Assembly: GCF_900107375.1 (NCBI RefSeq) | Contig: NZ_FNPT01000013.1 | Coordinates: 53,196-117,195, forward strand | Length of the DNA: 64,000 nt | Reading direction: 5' to 3' | DNA from: Lysobacter sp. yr284 | GTDB lineage: Bacteria > Pseudomonadota > Gammaproteobacteria > Xanthomonadales > Xanthomonadaceae | In this document: positions 1 to 8,264 of the stretch, one piece after another | Layout of the letters: every line of letters begins with the position of its first letter | Position numbering within the stretch: position 1 is the first letter of the stretch | The notes under the pieces: model-generated | Told to the model about the DNA's origin: nothing | The model's database searches: none | The model's input: the letters and a program-made list of their open reading frames with translations, nothing else | Translations under genes and position numbers: made by a program

Positions 1-834
1 GCGACCGCGTTCGCGCAGCAGCTCGCGCCGATCCCGGCGCTGGATTCGCCGGTGGTCGACACCACCGGCACCCTCGACGCCACCGCGCGCGCGCAGTTGG
101 ACGCGCAGGCGCGCGCGCTGCAGCAGCGCAAGGGCAGCCAGTTGCAGGTGCTGATGGTGGCGACCACGCGGCCGGAGGAGATCGAGCAATACGCCGTGCG
201 CGCGTTCGAGCAGTTCAAGCTCGGCCGCAAGGGCGTCGACGACGGCGTGCTGGTGGTGGTGGCCAAGGACGACCGGCGCGTGCGCATCGAAGTCGGCTAC
301 GGCCTGGAGGGCGCGATCACCGACGCCCAGTCCGGCCGCATCATCCAGGAATACCTCGGGCCCAAGTTCCGCAACGGCGACTACGCCGGCGGCCTGATCG
401 ACGCCACCGCGATGCTGGCGCGGCTGATCGACGGCGAACCGCTGCCCGAGCCGATGGGCGCGGGCGGGCAGGGCGGCGTGGGCGACGGCGCCGCCGGCGG
501 CAATTGGGTGATGGCGCTGGTGCTGGCGATGATCGGCTCGGCGCTGATCCGCGGCGTGTTCGGCGGCGTGCCGGCGCTGCTGCGCGGGCTGATCGGCGGC
601 GCCGGCGCCGGTGCGATCGCGTGGCTGCTGTCGATGTCGTGGGGGCTGGTCGCGCTGGCGGTGGCGGCCGGGTTCGTGTTCTCCCTGTTCGGGCGCGGCG
701 GCGGGCACTACGTCGGCAGCGGCGGTTGGGGCGGGTATAGCGGCGGCGGTGGTGGCGGCGGAGGCGGTGGCGGTGGCGGCTGGTCCGGCGGCGGCGGTTC
801 CAGCGGAGGCGGCGGCGCCTCGGGGAGCTGGTGA
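1..834 (+). CDS. TPM-domain (YgcG-type) membrane protein, 5' truncated
   Basis: The frame is open from the first base, so the start lies upstream of the window. The visible N-terminus (ATAFAQQLAPIP) looks like the end of a signal peptide cleaved after AFA. A TPM domain (YgcG/Psb32 family) follows from about residue 17 to 140, with the typical VDTTGTL start and the EIEQYAVRAFEQFKLG and RIEVGYGLEGAI blocks. Two or three hydrophobic stretches follow, then a tail made almost only of Gly and Ser from about base 700. The family is exported and membrane anchored; its biochemical role is poorly defined. A second TPM gene overlaps its stop. These pairs often sit behind a lemA gene, which would lie outside the window. 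A GTG at 52 is an apparent internal start only. Confidence 0.85.
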   Translation, partial: ATAFAQQLAPIPALDSPVVDTTGTLDATARAQLDAQARALQQRKGSQLQVLMVATTRPEEIEQYAVRAFEQFKLGRKGVDDGVLVVVAKDDRRVRIEVGYGLEGAITDAQSGRIIQEYLGPKFRNGDYAGGLIDATAMLARLIDGEPLPEPMGAGGQGGVGDGAAGGNWVMALVLAMIGSALIRGVFGGVPALLRGLIGGAGAGAIAWLLSMSWGLVALAVAAGFVFSLFGRGGGHYVGSGGWGGYSGGGGGGGGGGGGGWSGGGGSSGGGGASGSW

Positions 835-1325
835 TGCGCGCGCTGCGGCACCTGTTCGCACCGTCGGCGCGCTGGCGTTTCCCCGAAGCCAGCCTGCGTC
901 GCATCGCCGAGGCGATCGCGGTCGGCGAGGCGCACCATGCCGGCCAGCTGCGCTTCGCGGTGGAATCGCGGCTGGGCTGGCGCGACCTGCTGGCCGGGCG
1001 CGACGCGCGCCAGGCCGCGCGCGCCGCGTTCGCCCAACTCGAGGTGTGGGACACCGCCGGCAACAACGGCGTGCTGCTGTACCTGCTGCTGGCCGACCAC
1101 CGCATCGAGATCGTCGCCGACCGCGGCTACGCGCGCCGGATCGGCGACGAGCGCTGGCAGGCGGTGTGCGACGGCATCCAGCGCGCGCTGGCGGCCGGCG
1201 AGGCCGAGGCGGCGGTGCTCGGCGGCATCGCCGCGTTGAACGAGATCATGGCCCAGGCCTTCCCGCGCAGCGGCGCGAGCAACGGCGCCGGCAACGAATT
1301 GCCGGACGCGCCGGTGCTGCTGTAG
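834..1325 (+). CDS. second TPM-domain protein
   Basis: A protein of 163 residues. The ATG at 834 shares its A with the TGA of the preceding TPM gene (TGATG), which decides the start and implies translational coupling. It reads as a soluble TPM domain: VWDTAGNNGVLLYLLLADHR and EIVADRGYARRIGDERW are the conserved strand blocks, followed by an amphipathic helix ending in LNEIMAQAFP. No signal peptide or membrane segment is evident. This matches the short companion protein commonly encoded after a YgcG-type protein (COG3762-like). Its function is unknown; the linked gene suggests joint action at the inner membrane. Family assignment is fairly secure, function is not. Confidence 0.8.
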   Translation: MRALRHLFAPSARWRFPEASLRRIAEAIAVGEAHHAGQLRFAVESRLGWRDLLAGRDARQAARAAFAQLEVWDTAGNNGVLLYLLLADHRIEIVADRGYARRIGDERWQAVCDGIQRALAAGEAEAAVLGGIAALNEIMAQAFPRSGASNGAGNELPDAPVLL

Positions 1326-1519
1326 CGCGGCGCCGTCCGCGCCCGGCGCCGGTCGGCGCGAACCCGGACGGCCTTTAGCAGGCGTTGCCCGAACGCCGCC
1401 CGAACGCGACGCGGCCTGCGCGCCAGCGGCCGCAGCCCGCACCCTGCGCGCGGGCGCGCTGGGGCACAATAGGTCGGTCTCCCGCTCCGTCGAGCGTCTT
1501 TCCGAGCCCGTCCCGCCGC

Positions 1520-2416
1520 ATGATCATCCTGCACCAGATCGATCCGATCGCGATCTCCCTCGGCCCGCTGCAAGTCCACTGGTACGGGATCATGTACCTG
1601 CTGGGCTTCGTCACCGCCTGGTGGCTGGGGCGGCAACGGATCCGCGCCGGGCGCTTGCCCGGGGTCGGCGAGCAGGCCTACGGCGACCTGCTGTTCTACG
1701 CCATGCTCGGCGTGGTCCTGGGCGGCCGCATCGGCTACGTGCTGTTCTACGGCTTCGCCGACCTGATGCGCGACCCGCTGATGTTGCTGCGCATCTGGGA
1801 AGGCGGCATGAGCTTCCACGGCGGCCTGCTCGGCGTGGTCGCGGCGATGTGGTGGTGGTCGCGCAGCCACCGCACCCATTTCTTCGACACCGCCGACTTC
1901 ATCGCCCCGCTGGTGCCGCCGGGGCTGGGCTTCGGCCGGCTCGGCAACTACATCGGCGGCGAGTTGTGGGGCAAGTTCACCGACGGCGGCTGGGGCGTGG
2001 TGTTCCCGCGCGCGCCGGAGTTCGCCAACTGGAGCGCGCAGCAACTGCAGACCCAGTTCGCCGCCGGCGCGCTGGAGCGCTACGCGCGCCATCCCTCGCA
2101 GCTGTACCAGGCGGCGCTGGAAGGGCTGGCCATGTTCGCGCTGCTGTGGTGGTTCTCGCGCAAGCCGCGCCCGCGCTATGCGGTCTCGGGCCTGTTCGCG
2201 CTGCTGTACGGCGGCTTCCGCTTCCTGGTCGAATTCGTGCGCATGCCCGACCAGCAGCTCGGCGACCACGGCTATCTGGCCTTCGGCTGGCTGACCATGG
2301 GCCAGGTGCTGAGCGTGCCGCTGATCGTGCTCGGCCTGTTCTGGCTGTGGCTGTCGACCCGTTCGCCGACCCTGCAACCGCAACTGCCGGCGGCCGCCGA
2401 GCCGGCCAAGGGCTGA
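1520..2416 (+). CDS. lgt: prolipoprotein diacylglyceryl transferase
   Basis: Lgt moves diacylglycerol from phosphatidylglycerol to the lipobox cysteine of prolipoproteins, the first step of lipoprotein maturation, in the inner membrane. The 298-residue product (usual size) has about seven hydrophobic helices. It carries the family blocks [11 protein letters not shown], the [11 protein letters not shown] loop and the Lgt signature [15 protein letters not shown], with the essential arginine. The ATG at 1520 gives [15 protein letters not shown], a standard Lgt N-terminus; the frame is open further upstream but that part is not Lgt-like. A possible -10 (CACAAT, 1465-1470) lies 50 bp upstream. thyA follows after 3 bp, as in many gammaproteobacteria, so co-transcription is likely. 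Confidence 0.97.
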   Translation: MIILHQIDPIAISLGPLQVHWYGIMYLLGFVTAWWLGRQRIRAGRLPGVGEQAYGDLLFYAMLGVVLGGRIGYVLFYGFADLMRDPLMLLRIWEGGMSFHGGLLGVVAAMWWWSRSHRTHFFDTADFIAPLVPPGLGFGRLGNYIGGELWGKFTDGGWGVVFPRAPEFANWSAQQLQTQFAAGALERYARHPSQLYQAALEGLAMFALLWWFSRKPRPRYAVSGLFALLYGGFRFLVEFVRMPDQQLGDHGYLAFGWLTMGQVLSVPLIVLGLFWLWLSTRSPTLQPQLPAAAEPAKG

Positions 2417-2419
2417 GCC

Positions 2420-3214
2420 GTGCGCCAATACCTCGACCTGCTGCGGCACGTACTCGAACACGGCGCGGAGAAGTCCGACCGCACCGGCACCGGCACGCGC
2501 AGCGTGTTCGGCTGGCAGATGCGCTTCGACTTGAACCAGGGCTTCCCGCTGGTCACCACCAAGAAGCTGCACCTGCGCTCGATCGTGCACGAGCTGCTGT
2601 GGTTCCTGCGCGGCGAGACCAACATCGCCTACCTGAAACAGAACAAGGTCGGCATCTGGGACGAGTGGGCCGACGCCGACGGCGAACTCGGCCCGGTCTA
2701 CGGCAAGCAGTGGCGGCGCTGGGCCGACGGCAACGGCGGCGAGATCGACCAGATCCGCTGGGTGGTCGAGGAGATCAAGCGCAATCCCGACTCGCGCCGG
2801 CTGATCGTCAGCGCCTGGAACGTCGCCGACCTGCCGCAGATGGCGCTGATGCCGTGCCACGCGCTGTTCCAGTTCTACGTGGTCGACGGCAAGCTCAGCT
2901 GCCAGCTGTACCAGCGCAGCGGCGACATCTTCCTCGGCGTGCCGTTCAACATCGCCAGCTATGCGTTGCTGACCCACATGATCGCGCAGGTGTGCGGGCT
3001 GGGCGTCGGCGATTTCGTGCACACGCTCGGCGATGCGCATCTGTACTCGAACCACTTCGAGCAGGCGCGCGAACAGCTCGCGCGCGAGCCGCGGCCGCTG
3101 CCGAGGCTGAAGCTCGCTCCGGCGGTGACCGACCTGTTCGCGTTCGGCTACGACGACATCGCCATCGAAGGCTACGACCCGGCGCCGGCGATCAAGGCGC
3201 CGGTCGCGGTCTGA
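2420..3214 (+). CDS. thyA: thymidylate synthase
   Basis: ThyA methylates dUMP to dTMP with 5,10-methylene-tetrahydrofolate and releases dihydrofolate, which FolA (encoded 0.75 kb downstream) reduces again. The 264-residue protein has the same length and numbering as the E. coli enzyme: RTGTGT phosphate loop at 21-26, WFLRGETNI at 61-69, and catalytic Cys146 in [11 protein letters not shown]. The ending ([15 protein letters not shown]) is the standard C-terminus. It begins with GTG (2420), 3 bp after lgt; the N-terminus [15 protein letters not shown] fits the family exactly and no ATG fits better. Confidence 0.98.
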   Translation: MRQYLDLLRHVLEHGAEKSDRTGTGTRSVFGWQMRFDLNQGFPLVTTKKLHLRSIVHELLWFLRGETNIAYLKQNKVGIWDEWADADGELGPVYGKQWRRWADGNGGEIDQIRWVVEEIKRNPDSRRLIVSAWNVADLPQMALMPCHALFQFYVVDGKLSCQLYQRSGDIFLGVPFNIASYALLTHMIAQVCGLGVGDFVHTLGDAHLYSNHFEQAREQLAREPRPLPRLKLAPAVTDLFAFGYDDIAIEGYDPAPAIKAPVAV

Positions 3215-3222
3215 GCGGGCCG

Positions 3223-3897
3223 ATGGCGCGCGTCGGCCTGCCGCTGGCGGCGTGGCTGCTGTTGTCGCTGGGCCTGGCCGCGTGCGCGCGCCCGGCGGCG
3301 CCGGCGGCCAAGGACGAACGCCAGGCGCCCGCGGCCGCCACCGTTTCGCCGCGGCCGCCGGAACCGCCCATGACGCTGCCCCCCGTGCCCGAACCGGGCG
3401 TGCGCGCCGAGCCCGAAGCCGTCGGCTCTCTGCCCGACGGCAGCGCGACCGACGCGGTGCGCGGGTTCTACGACCTGCACATGCAGCTGCACGCCAGCGG
3501 CCTGCCGGTCGGCGAGGACCTCGCGCGCTACCGGCCCTACCTGTCCCGGCACCTGTTGGCGCGGATGGCGCCGGCCGCGCGCGAGCGCGACCGGATGATC
3601 GCCGAACAGCCCGGGCTGAAGCCGCCTTACCTGGAAGGCGACATGTTCACCGGCCTGGGCGAGGGCGCGACCGGCTACCGGGTCGGCGCGCGCACCGCGC
3701 TGGGGCCGGGCCGCGAACGCGTCGAACTCGAATTCGTCTACGACCGTTCCGAGCCGCCGGTGCGCTGGCGCGGCCGCGCGCTGATGCTGCGCGAGGACGG
3801 CCGCTGGAAGCTCGACGACGTCGAGTACGGCGATTTCGACGCCGGCACGACCGGCGAATTCGTGCGCAGCGGACGCCTGGCGGATTGGTTCGAATGA
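3223..3897 (+). CDS. lipoprotein with a DUF3828-like domain
   Basis: The ATG at 3223 lies 8 bp after thyA. The product of 224 residues starts with a classic lipoprotein signal (hydrophobic LAAWLLLSLGLAAC, lipobox LAAC, Cys about residue 20). A Pro/Ala-rich linker of some 45 residues follows, then a compact domain (GFYDLHMQLHASGLP, YRPYLSRHLLARM, EGDMFTGL, DGRWKLDDVEYG) that resembles DUF3828-type periplasmic proteins. It is probably anchored in the outer membrane after processing by Lgt, LspA and Lnt. No function can be given. Its place between thyA and folA suggests co-transcription rather than a shared pathway. Confidence 0.75.
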   Translation: MARVGLPLAAWLLLSLGLAACARPAAPAAKDERQAPAAATVSPRPPEPPMTLPPVPEPGVRAEPEAVGSLPDGSATDAVRGFYDLHMQLHASGLPVGEDLARYRPYLSRHLLARMAPAARERDRMIAEQPGLKPPYLEGDMFTGLGEGATGYRVGARTALGPGRERVELEFVYDRSEPPVRWRGRALMLREDGRWKLDDVEYGDFDAGTTGEFVRSGRLADWFE

Positions 3898-3967
3898 GCG
3901 TCCGCCGGCCGGCCCGGCGGCGCACACCGCGCGCCTGCGCGCGCCGCCGCAACGCAAGGAGTTCCGC

Positions 3968-4477
3968 ATGACCCCTCAGCTCAGCCTGATCGCCGCGCTC
4001 GACCGCCACCACGCCATCGGCCGCGACAACGCGCTGCCCTGGCGCCTGTCCGACGACCTCAAGCGCTTCAAGGCGCTGACCCTGGGCAAGCCGCTGCTGA
4101 TGGGGCGCAAGACCGCGCAATCGCTCGGCCGCGCATTGCCGGGCCGGCGCAATCTGGTGCTGACCCGTTCCGGCGAGGTGCCGTTCGCCGGCATGGAGGC
4201 GGTCGGTTCGACCGAACGGGCGCTGGAACTCGCCGCGGCCGACGGCGCCGCCGAGCTGTGCGTGATCGGCGGCGGCGAGATTTATGCGCTGTGCCTGCCG
4301 TCGGCGACGCGGCTGTATCTGACCCGGGTCGATACCGAAGTCGAAGGCGCCGACGCGTTCTTCCCGCGCTTCGACCCGGCCGAGTGGCGCGAAACCGCGC
4401 GCGAGCGCCATCGCGCCGACGAGCGCAACGAATTCGATTTCGAGTACGTGGATTACGCTCGCCTGGGTATGGACTGA
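3968..4477 (+). CDS. folA: dihydrofolate reductase
   Basis: FolA reduces dihydrofolate to tetrahydrofolate with NADPH and works with ThyA. The 169-residue protein has the family blocks: LIAALDRHHAIGRDNALPWR at the N-terminus, the substrate-binding acidic residue in LSDDLKRFK, the NADPH loop LLMGRKTAQSLGRALPGRRN, and VIGGGEIYALCLP. A clear Shine-Dalgarno (AAGGAG, 3956-3961) sits just upstream of the ATG. In E. coli folA lies next to apaH on the chromosome; here it still borders the apaH operon, but the two converge (21 bp between folA and the first minus-strand gene). Confidence 0.97.
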   Translation: MTPQLSLIAALDRHHAIGRDNALPWRLSDDLKRFKALTLGKPLLMGRKTAQSLGRALPGRRNLVLTRSGEVPFAGMEAVGSTERALELAAADGAAELCVIGGGEIYALCLPSATRLYLTRVDTEVEGADAFFPRFDPAEWRETARERHRADERNEFDFEYVDYARLGMD

Positions 4478-4498
4478 CCCACGCGCAGGCGGCGCCGC

Positions 4499-5182
4499 TC
4501 AGGGGCGGGGATCGGTTTCGCCGCGGGCCGGCGCAGGCGCGTCATCCGCATCGGCGCCTGCGTTCAACGGCAGCAGGAAGCGATGGCGGGTGGCGTCGGC
4601 GTCCGCTGCGGCGGACCAGTCGGCGAACGCGGAGATCGGCGGCTGCGCCTGCCTGATCGCGTCGCCGAAGCGGGCATAGGCCGCGGCGTCGCCGAGCAGC
4701 GAGCCGATGCACAGGTGCGGGCCGCATTCGAACTGCTCGATCGCGAGTTCGAGTCGGGACGCAGCGATGGTTCGTTGCAACTGCGAACGGAAGCCCGCCG
4801 TGCGTTCGCGCGCCTCGTTGCTGGCGGCGCTTTGCTCGCGCAGTTCGGCCAGCGTCGTATCGAAGGCGCGCTCGACGATGCGGTCGGTGGCGTTCGGGCC
4901 GGTCGCGGTCGCGGCGGGTCCGGCGGCGGCTGCTGCTGCGGCCGCGGCGCGTTGCGCGGCAGCTTCTACGGCAGCCTCGGCCTCGGTCTGCGAGTGGCTG
5001 AGGTTGGTGCGCACGATGTCGGTCAACACCAGCGCCACGATGACCGCCGCGCCCATCAGCAGGATCGGGCCGGGCCTGTGCCGGGTGTACTCGCGCGCAT
5101 CGATCTGCGCGGCGAGGCGACGATTGGGCCCGCCCTTGACCGGCGCCGGCGTCTGCGGCGTGGGCGTCTCGGGCGAGGTCAT
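4499..5182 (-). CDS. single-pass membrane protein of unknown function
   Basis: I do not recognise this 227-residue protein. Read from the ATG at 5182, it has a cytoplasmic Pro-rich start (MTSPETPTPQTPAPVKGG), one membrane helix (ILLMGAAVIVALVLTDIV, about 42-60), an Ala-rich probable coiled coil (EAEAAVEAAAQRAAAAAAAA), and a C-terminal half with two Cys close together (FECGPHLCIGSL) that could form a disulfide. The ATG overlaps the stop of the upstream DUF1287 gene by 4 bp (ATGA), which decides the start; the frame is open for another 315 bp but that part overlaps DUF1287. Last gene of the lptD-apaH operon. Confidence 0.7.
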   Translation of the reverse strand: MTSPETPTPQTPAPVKGGPNRRLAAQIDAREYTRHRPGPILLMGAAVIVALVLTDIVRTNLSHSQTEAEAAVEAAAQRAAAAAAAAAGPAATATGPNATDRIVERAFDTTLAELREQSAASNEARERTAGFRSQLQRTIAASRLELAIEQFECGPHLCIGSLLGDAAAYARFGDAIRQAQPPISAFADWSAAADADATRHRFLLPLNAGADADDAPAPARGETDPRP

Positions 5183-6006
5183 CTGTTCGCGACCGCCGGC
5201 GGCAGCTGCGGGCGATAACGGCCGGTGACGGTGTAGGCGAACAGCACGTCTTCCTCCTGCGTCCCGCGCGCGATGTTGTGCAGGACCAGCGGCCGGCGGC
5301 GGTCCCGGGAACGGCGGTCGGAGACGATGCCGATGTGGGTCTGGCCGCGGCCGAGGTCCCAGGTCACCACGTCGCCGGCGCGGTAGTCGGCGGCGTCGGC
5401 GCTGACCGGCAGCGACCAGCCCTGGCGTTCGAACCAGCGGCGCAGGTTGGGCACGCGGCGGTGGTCGATGCTGCGGTCGGTCGCGCTCGCCCGCCACAGC
5501 GACGGGTAGGCGGCGAAGTCCGCGCGCATGTCCTCGTGCACGCGCTGTTGCAGGTCCAGGCCCTGCACGCGCAGGGCGCGGATCACCACGTCGGTGCAGA
5601 CGCCGCGGTCGGGCGCGACGTCGCCGCCGGGGTAAGCCAGTCGCACGTAGGCCGGGTCGTACAGGCGCACCACGCCGACCTGGGCGCGCGCGGCGGCGAC
5701 CAACGGCGGCGACGGCGTCGCCGGTTCGGCGGAAGCCGGCGGCGCAGCCTCGGCGGCCGTGCGTCCGGCCGGCGGTGCGGCGGGTTGCGAGCAGCCAGCG
5801 GCGAGCGCGGCGAGCAGCAGCAACGGGGCGAGAAGCCGCAACGGCGCGGACCAGTCGCGCGTGGACGCGCGCGCCGGCGCTGCGGACGGCCGCGTCGCGG
5901 CCGCGAGCGATGCCGCGCGCGCCGGCTCAGGCGCGATCGCGCGACTGGGCCGCGTGGCCCGCGGCTGCTGCGGAGGCTGCTGCGATCGCGACCGTCCCTG
6001 GCGCAT
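5179..6006 (-). CDS. DUF1287 protein with lipoprotein-type signal
   Basis: The C-terminal 190 residues match the DUF1287 family (YijI-like) closely: LYDPAYVRLAYPGGDV, GVCTDVVIRALR, IDHRRVPNLRRWFERQG, GDVVTWDLGRGQTHIGIVSD, VLHNIARGTQEEDVLF. The conserved Cys and His residues are in the order of NlpC/P60-type cysteine peptidases, so a cell-wall hydrolase role is plausible but unproven. A hydrophobic segment ending in LLLAALAAGCSQ provides a lipobox, yet 57 Arg/Pro/Ala-rich residues precede it from the ATG at 6006. That is long for a lipoprotein signal and no later start codon is available in frame. It lies 12 bp after apaH. Confidence 0.85.
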   Translation of the reverse strand: MRQGRSRSQQPPQQPRATRPSRAIAPEPARAASLAAATRPSAAPARASTRDWSAPLRLLAPLLLLAALAAGCSQPAAPPAGRTAAEAAPPASAEPATPSPPLVAAARAQVGVVRLYDPAYVRLAYPGGDVAPDRGVCTDVVIRALRVQGLDLQQRVHEDMRADFAAYPSLWRASATDRSIDHRRVPNLRRWFERQGWSLPVSADAADYRAGDVVTWDLGRGQTHIGIVSDRRSRDRRRPLVLHNIARGTQEEDVLFAYTVTGRYRPQLPPAVANR

Positions 6007-6018
6007 GCGCGTTCCCCG

Positions 6019-6882
6019 TCAGCCCGGCTGGCGCGGCGGCCGCGGCCGCGGCGGATTCGCCGGCACGTCGCGGCCGGGCACCTGCACCAGCCGCAGCTCG
6101 TCGGTGTCCAACTGCAGCGCGGTGAGCTTGCCGCCCCAGACCGCACCGGTGTCGATGGCGTGCACGCCGTGGCCGATGAACAAGCCCAGCGTGGACCAGT
6201 GCCCGCACACGATCTTGAGGTCGCGCTCGGCCCGGCCCGGCACTTCGTACCAGGGGTACAGGCCGACCGGCTGGGTGCCCGGCGCGCCCTTGTCCTCGAA
6301 CGCGATGCGGCCGCGCGGGGTGCAATAGCGCAGGCGGGTGAAGATGTTGATGATCGCGCGGTGGCGGTCGATGCCGGCCAGCTTGGGATTCCAGGCCGGG
6401 CGGTCGCCGTACATGTTCTTGAGCAGGCGCCGGTACTGGTCGCCGTGCAGCCGTTCCTCGACCTCGCGCGCATGGCGCTCGGCCATCGAGGTGGTCCACT
6501 TCGGCGCCATGCCGGCGTGCACCATCATCCAGCCGAGGCTGCGGTCGGCATGCACCAGCTTCTGCATGCGCAGCCAGTCCAGCAGCGATTCGCCGTCGGG
6601 CGCCAGGACGATGCGCTGCAGGTCGGGATTGACCTTGCGCTTCTCTTCCTCGGTGCGCTGGCCGATCGCCAGCAGCGACAGGTCGTGGTTGCCGAGCACC
6701 ACGGTGCTGTGCTCGCGCAACGAGTGCACCAGCCGCAGGGTTTCCAGGGATTGTCCGCCGCGGTTGACCAGGTCGCCGCAGAACCAGAGTTTGTCCTGCG
6801 CCGGATCGAACTTCAGCCGCTCCAGCAGTCGCTGGGTGGCGTCGTAACAGCCCTGCAGGTCGCCGATTGCCCAAACGCTCAT
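6019..6882 (-). CDS. apaH: symmetrical diadenosine tetraphosphatase
   Basis: ApaH splits Ap4A into two ADP and removes 5' Np4 caps from RNA. The 287-residue protein belongs to the metallophosphoesterase superfamily: GDLQGCYDATQRLL (GDxxG), WFCGDLVNRGGQSLETLR (GDxVxRG), VLGNHDLSLLAIG (GNHD), and a C-terminal CGHWSTLGL followed by AIDTGAVWGGKLTALQLD for the later metal ligands. The length is normal (E. coli 280). It is the downstream partner of apaG (13 bp gap) in the lptD operon, the standard arrangement. Confidence 0.97.
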   Translation of the reverse strand: MSVWAIGDLQGCYDATQRLLERLKFDPAQDKLWFCGDLVNRGGQSLETLRLVHSLREHSTVVLGNHDLSLLAIGQRTEEEKRKVNPDLQRIVLAPDGESLLDWLRMQKLVHADRSLGWMMVHAGMAPKWTTSMAERHAREVEERLHGDQYRRLLKNMYGDRPAWNPKLAGIDRHRAIINIFTRLRYCTPRGRIAFEDKGAPGTQPVGLYPWYEVPGRAERDLKIVCGHWSTLGLFIGHGVHAIDTGAVWGGKLTALQLDTDELRLVQVPGRDVPANPPRPRPPRQPG

Positions 6883-6895
6883 GTGCCGTCCGCGC

Positions 6896-7279
6896 TCAGT
6901 GCAGGGTACGCGGGATGGTCAGGGTGAACGTCGGCACCGGCGCGTCGAAGCAGGTGCCGTCGTCGGCGACCATCGCGTACGTGCCTTCCATCGTTCCCAG
7001 ACTCGTCTCCAGCACCGCGCCGGAGGTGTATTCGTAATCGTCGCCCGGACGCAGCCACGGCTGCTCGCCGACCACGCCGTCGCCGCGCACTTCCTGCACC
7101 TTGCCGTTCGCGTCGGTGATCACCCAATGGCGCGAGACCAGGCGCGCGGGCACGGTACCGGCGTTGCGGATGTGGATGGTGTAGGCGAACACGTAGCGAT
7201 CCTGCTCCGGAGCGGATTGGTCGTCCAGGTAGCGGGTCGCCACGTCGATGTCGAAGACGTATTCGGTGGGGCGGTTCAT
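6896..7279 (-). CDS. apaG: ApaG family protein
   Basis: A 127-residue single-domain protein of the ApaG/DUF525 beta-sandwich fold (E. coli 125). Conserved blocks are FAYTIHIRNAGTVPARLVSR, HWVITDANGKVQEVRGDGVV, GEQPWLRPGDDYEYTSG and the ending GTCFDAPVPTFTLTIPRTLH. ApaG proteins bind pyrophosphate-containing nucleotides in some species, but the cellular task is unsettled. It lies between rsmA (140 bp upstream) and apaH (13 bp downstream), the invariant position of the gene. The 140-bp gap to rsmA is the widest inside this operon and could hold an internal promoter; I saw no convincing one. Confidence 0.96.
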   Translation of the reverse strand: MNRPTEYVFDIDVATRYLDDQSAPEQDRYVFAYTIHIRNAGTVPARLVSRHWVITDANGKVQEVRGDGVVGEQPWLRPGDDYEYTSGAVLETSLGTMEGTYAMVADDGTCFDAPVPTFTLTIPRTLH

Positions 7280-7418
7280 GGCGGCAGTTTAAGCAAAGCG
7301 GGGATGAAGCGGGAATGAGTCGTCGCGGCGATGCGCGACGCCGCGGGCGGGCGAAAAACGCGGCTGCGGCGGCGCCGTGCGGGCAGGCGCCGCGGCGGCG
7401 CGGGCGAGGGCGTCGCCC

Positions 7419-8264
7419 TCAGGTCGCGGAGGGATCGGGGAGGACCTTGTCGTGGGCGCGCAGCCAATTGGCCAGGCGCACGAACTGCGCCACTTCCAGT
7501 TGTTCGGCGCGCGCGTCGGGACGCACGCCGGCGGCTTCGATCGAGGCGCCGTCGCAGACCAGCGAGAGCGCGTTGCGCAAGGTCTTGCGGCGCTGGCCGA
7601 AGGCGTCGCGGACCAGCCGCGCGAACAGCGCGCGGTCGTCGATGCCGATTCGGTCGGGCGCCAGCGGGATCATCCGCACCACCGCCGAATCGACCTTCGG
7701 CGGCGGCCGGAACGCGCCCGGCGGCACGTCGAACAGCGCGATCACCTGGCAATACGCCTGCAGCATCACGCTCAGGCGGCCGTAGACCTTGCTGCCGGGG
7801 CCGGCGGCCATGCGGTCGACGACTTCCTTCTGCAGCATGAAATGCATGTCGCGGATCGCCGCGGCGTGCTCCAGAGCATGGAACAGGATCGGCGAGGACA
7901 GGTTGTAGGGCAGGTTGCCGACCAGCCGGATCGGCCCGCCGTTGTGCGCCAGGGCACTGAAATCGACCGTGAGCACGTCGCGATGAATCACTTCCAGCGT
8001 GCCGTGCGCGCGCGCGGTTTCGGTCAGCGGGAAGATCAGGTCGCGGTCGAACTCGATCACGGTCAACTCGCCGTGGCGGTCCAGCAGCGGGAAGGTGATC
8101 GCGCCCTGGCCGGGGCCGATCTCGACCAGACGGTCGTGGGGCTGCGGGTCCACCGCGTGCACAATCATCGCGATGATGTTGGCGTCGTGCAGGAAGTGCT
8201 GGCCCAGATGCTTCTTGGCCTCGGGCTTGAAGCCCTTGGCGTGGGTCTTGGCGGTGCCGGTCAT
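7419..8264 (-). CDS. rsmA: 16S rRNA dimethyladenosine transferase
   Basis: RsmA (KsgA) dimethylates the two adjacent adenines A1518 and A1519 of 16S rRNA late in 30S assembly. The 281-residue product shows the family signature: KKHLGQHFLHDANIIAMIV, the SAM loop LVEIGPGQGAITFPLL, IEFDRDL, the catalytic motif LVGNLPYNLSSPILF (NLPY), and the C-terminal QRRKTLRNAL block. The ATG at 8264 overlaps the pdxA stop by 4 bp (ATGA), indicating coupled translation as in other gammaproteobacterial surA-pdxA-rsmA operons. Confidence 0.97.
   Translation of the reverse strand: MTGTAKTHAKGFKPEAKKHLGQHFLHDANIIAMIVHAVDPQPHDRLVEIGPGQGAITFPLLDRHGELTVIEFDRDLIFPLTETARAHGTLEVIHRDVLTVDFSALAHNGGPIRLVGNLPYNLSSPILFHALEHAAAIRDMHFMLQKEVVDRMAAGPGSKVYGRLSVMLQAYCQVIALFDVPPGAFRPPPKVDSAVVRMIPLAPDRIGIDDRALFARLVRDAFGQRRKTLRNALSLVCDGASIEAAGVRPDARAEQLEVAQFVRLANWLRAHDKVLPDPSAT

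Noticed and set aside
1127..3055. Open frame of 642 codons antisense to lgt and thyA
   Set aside because: Low-complexity His/Gln/Ala/Val composition and no ribosome site; both sense genes are unmistakable.
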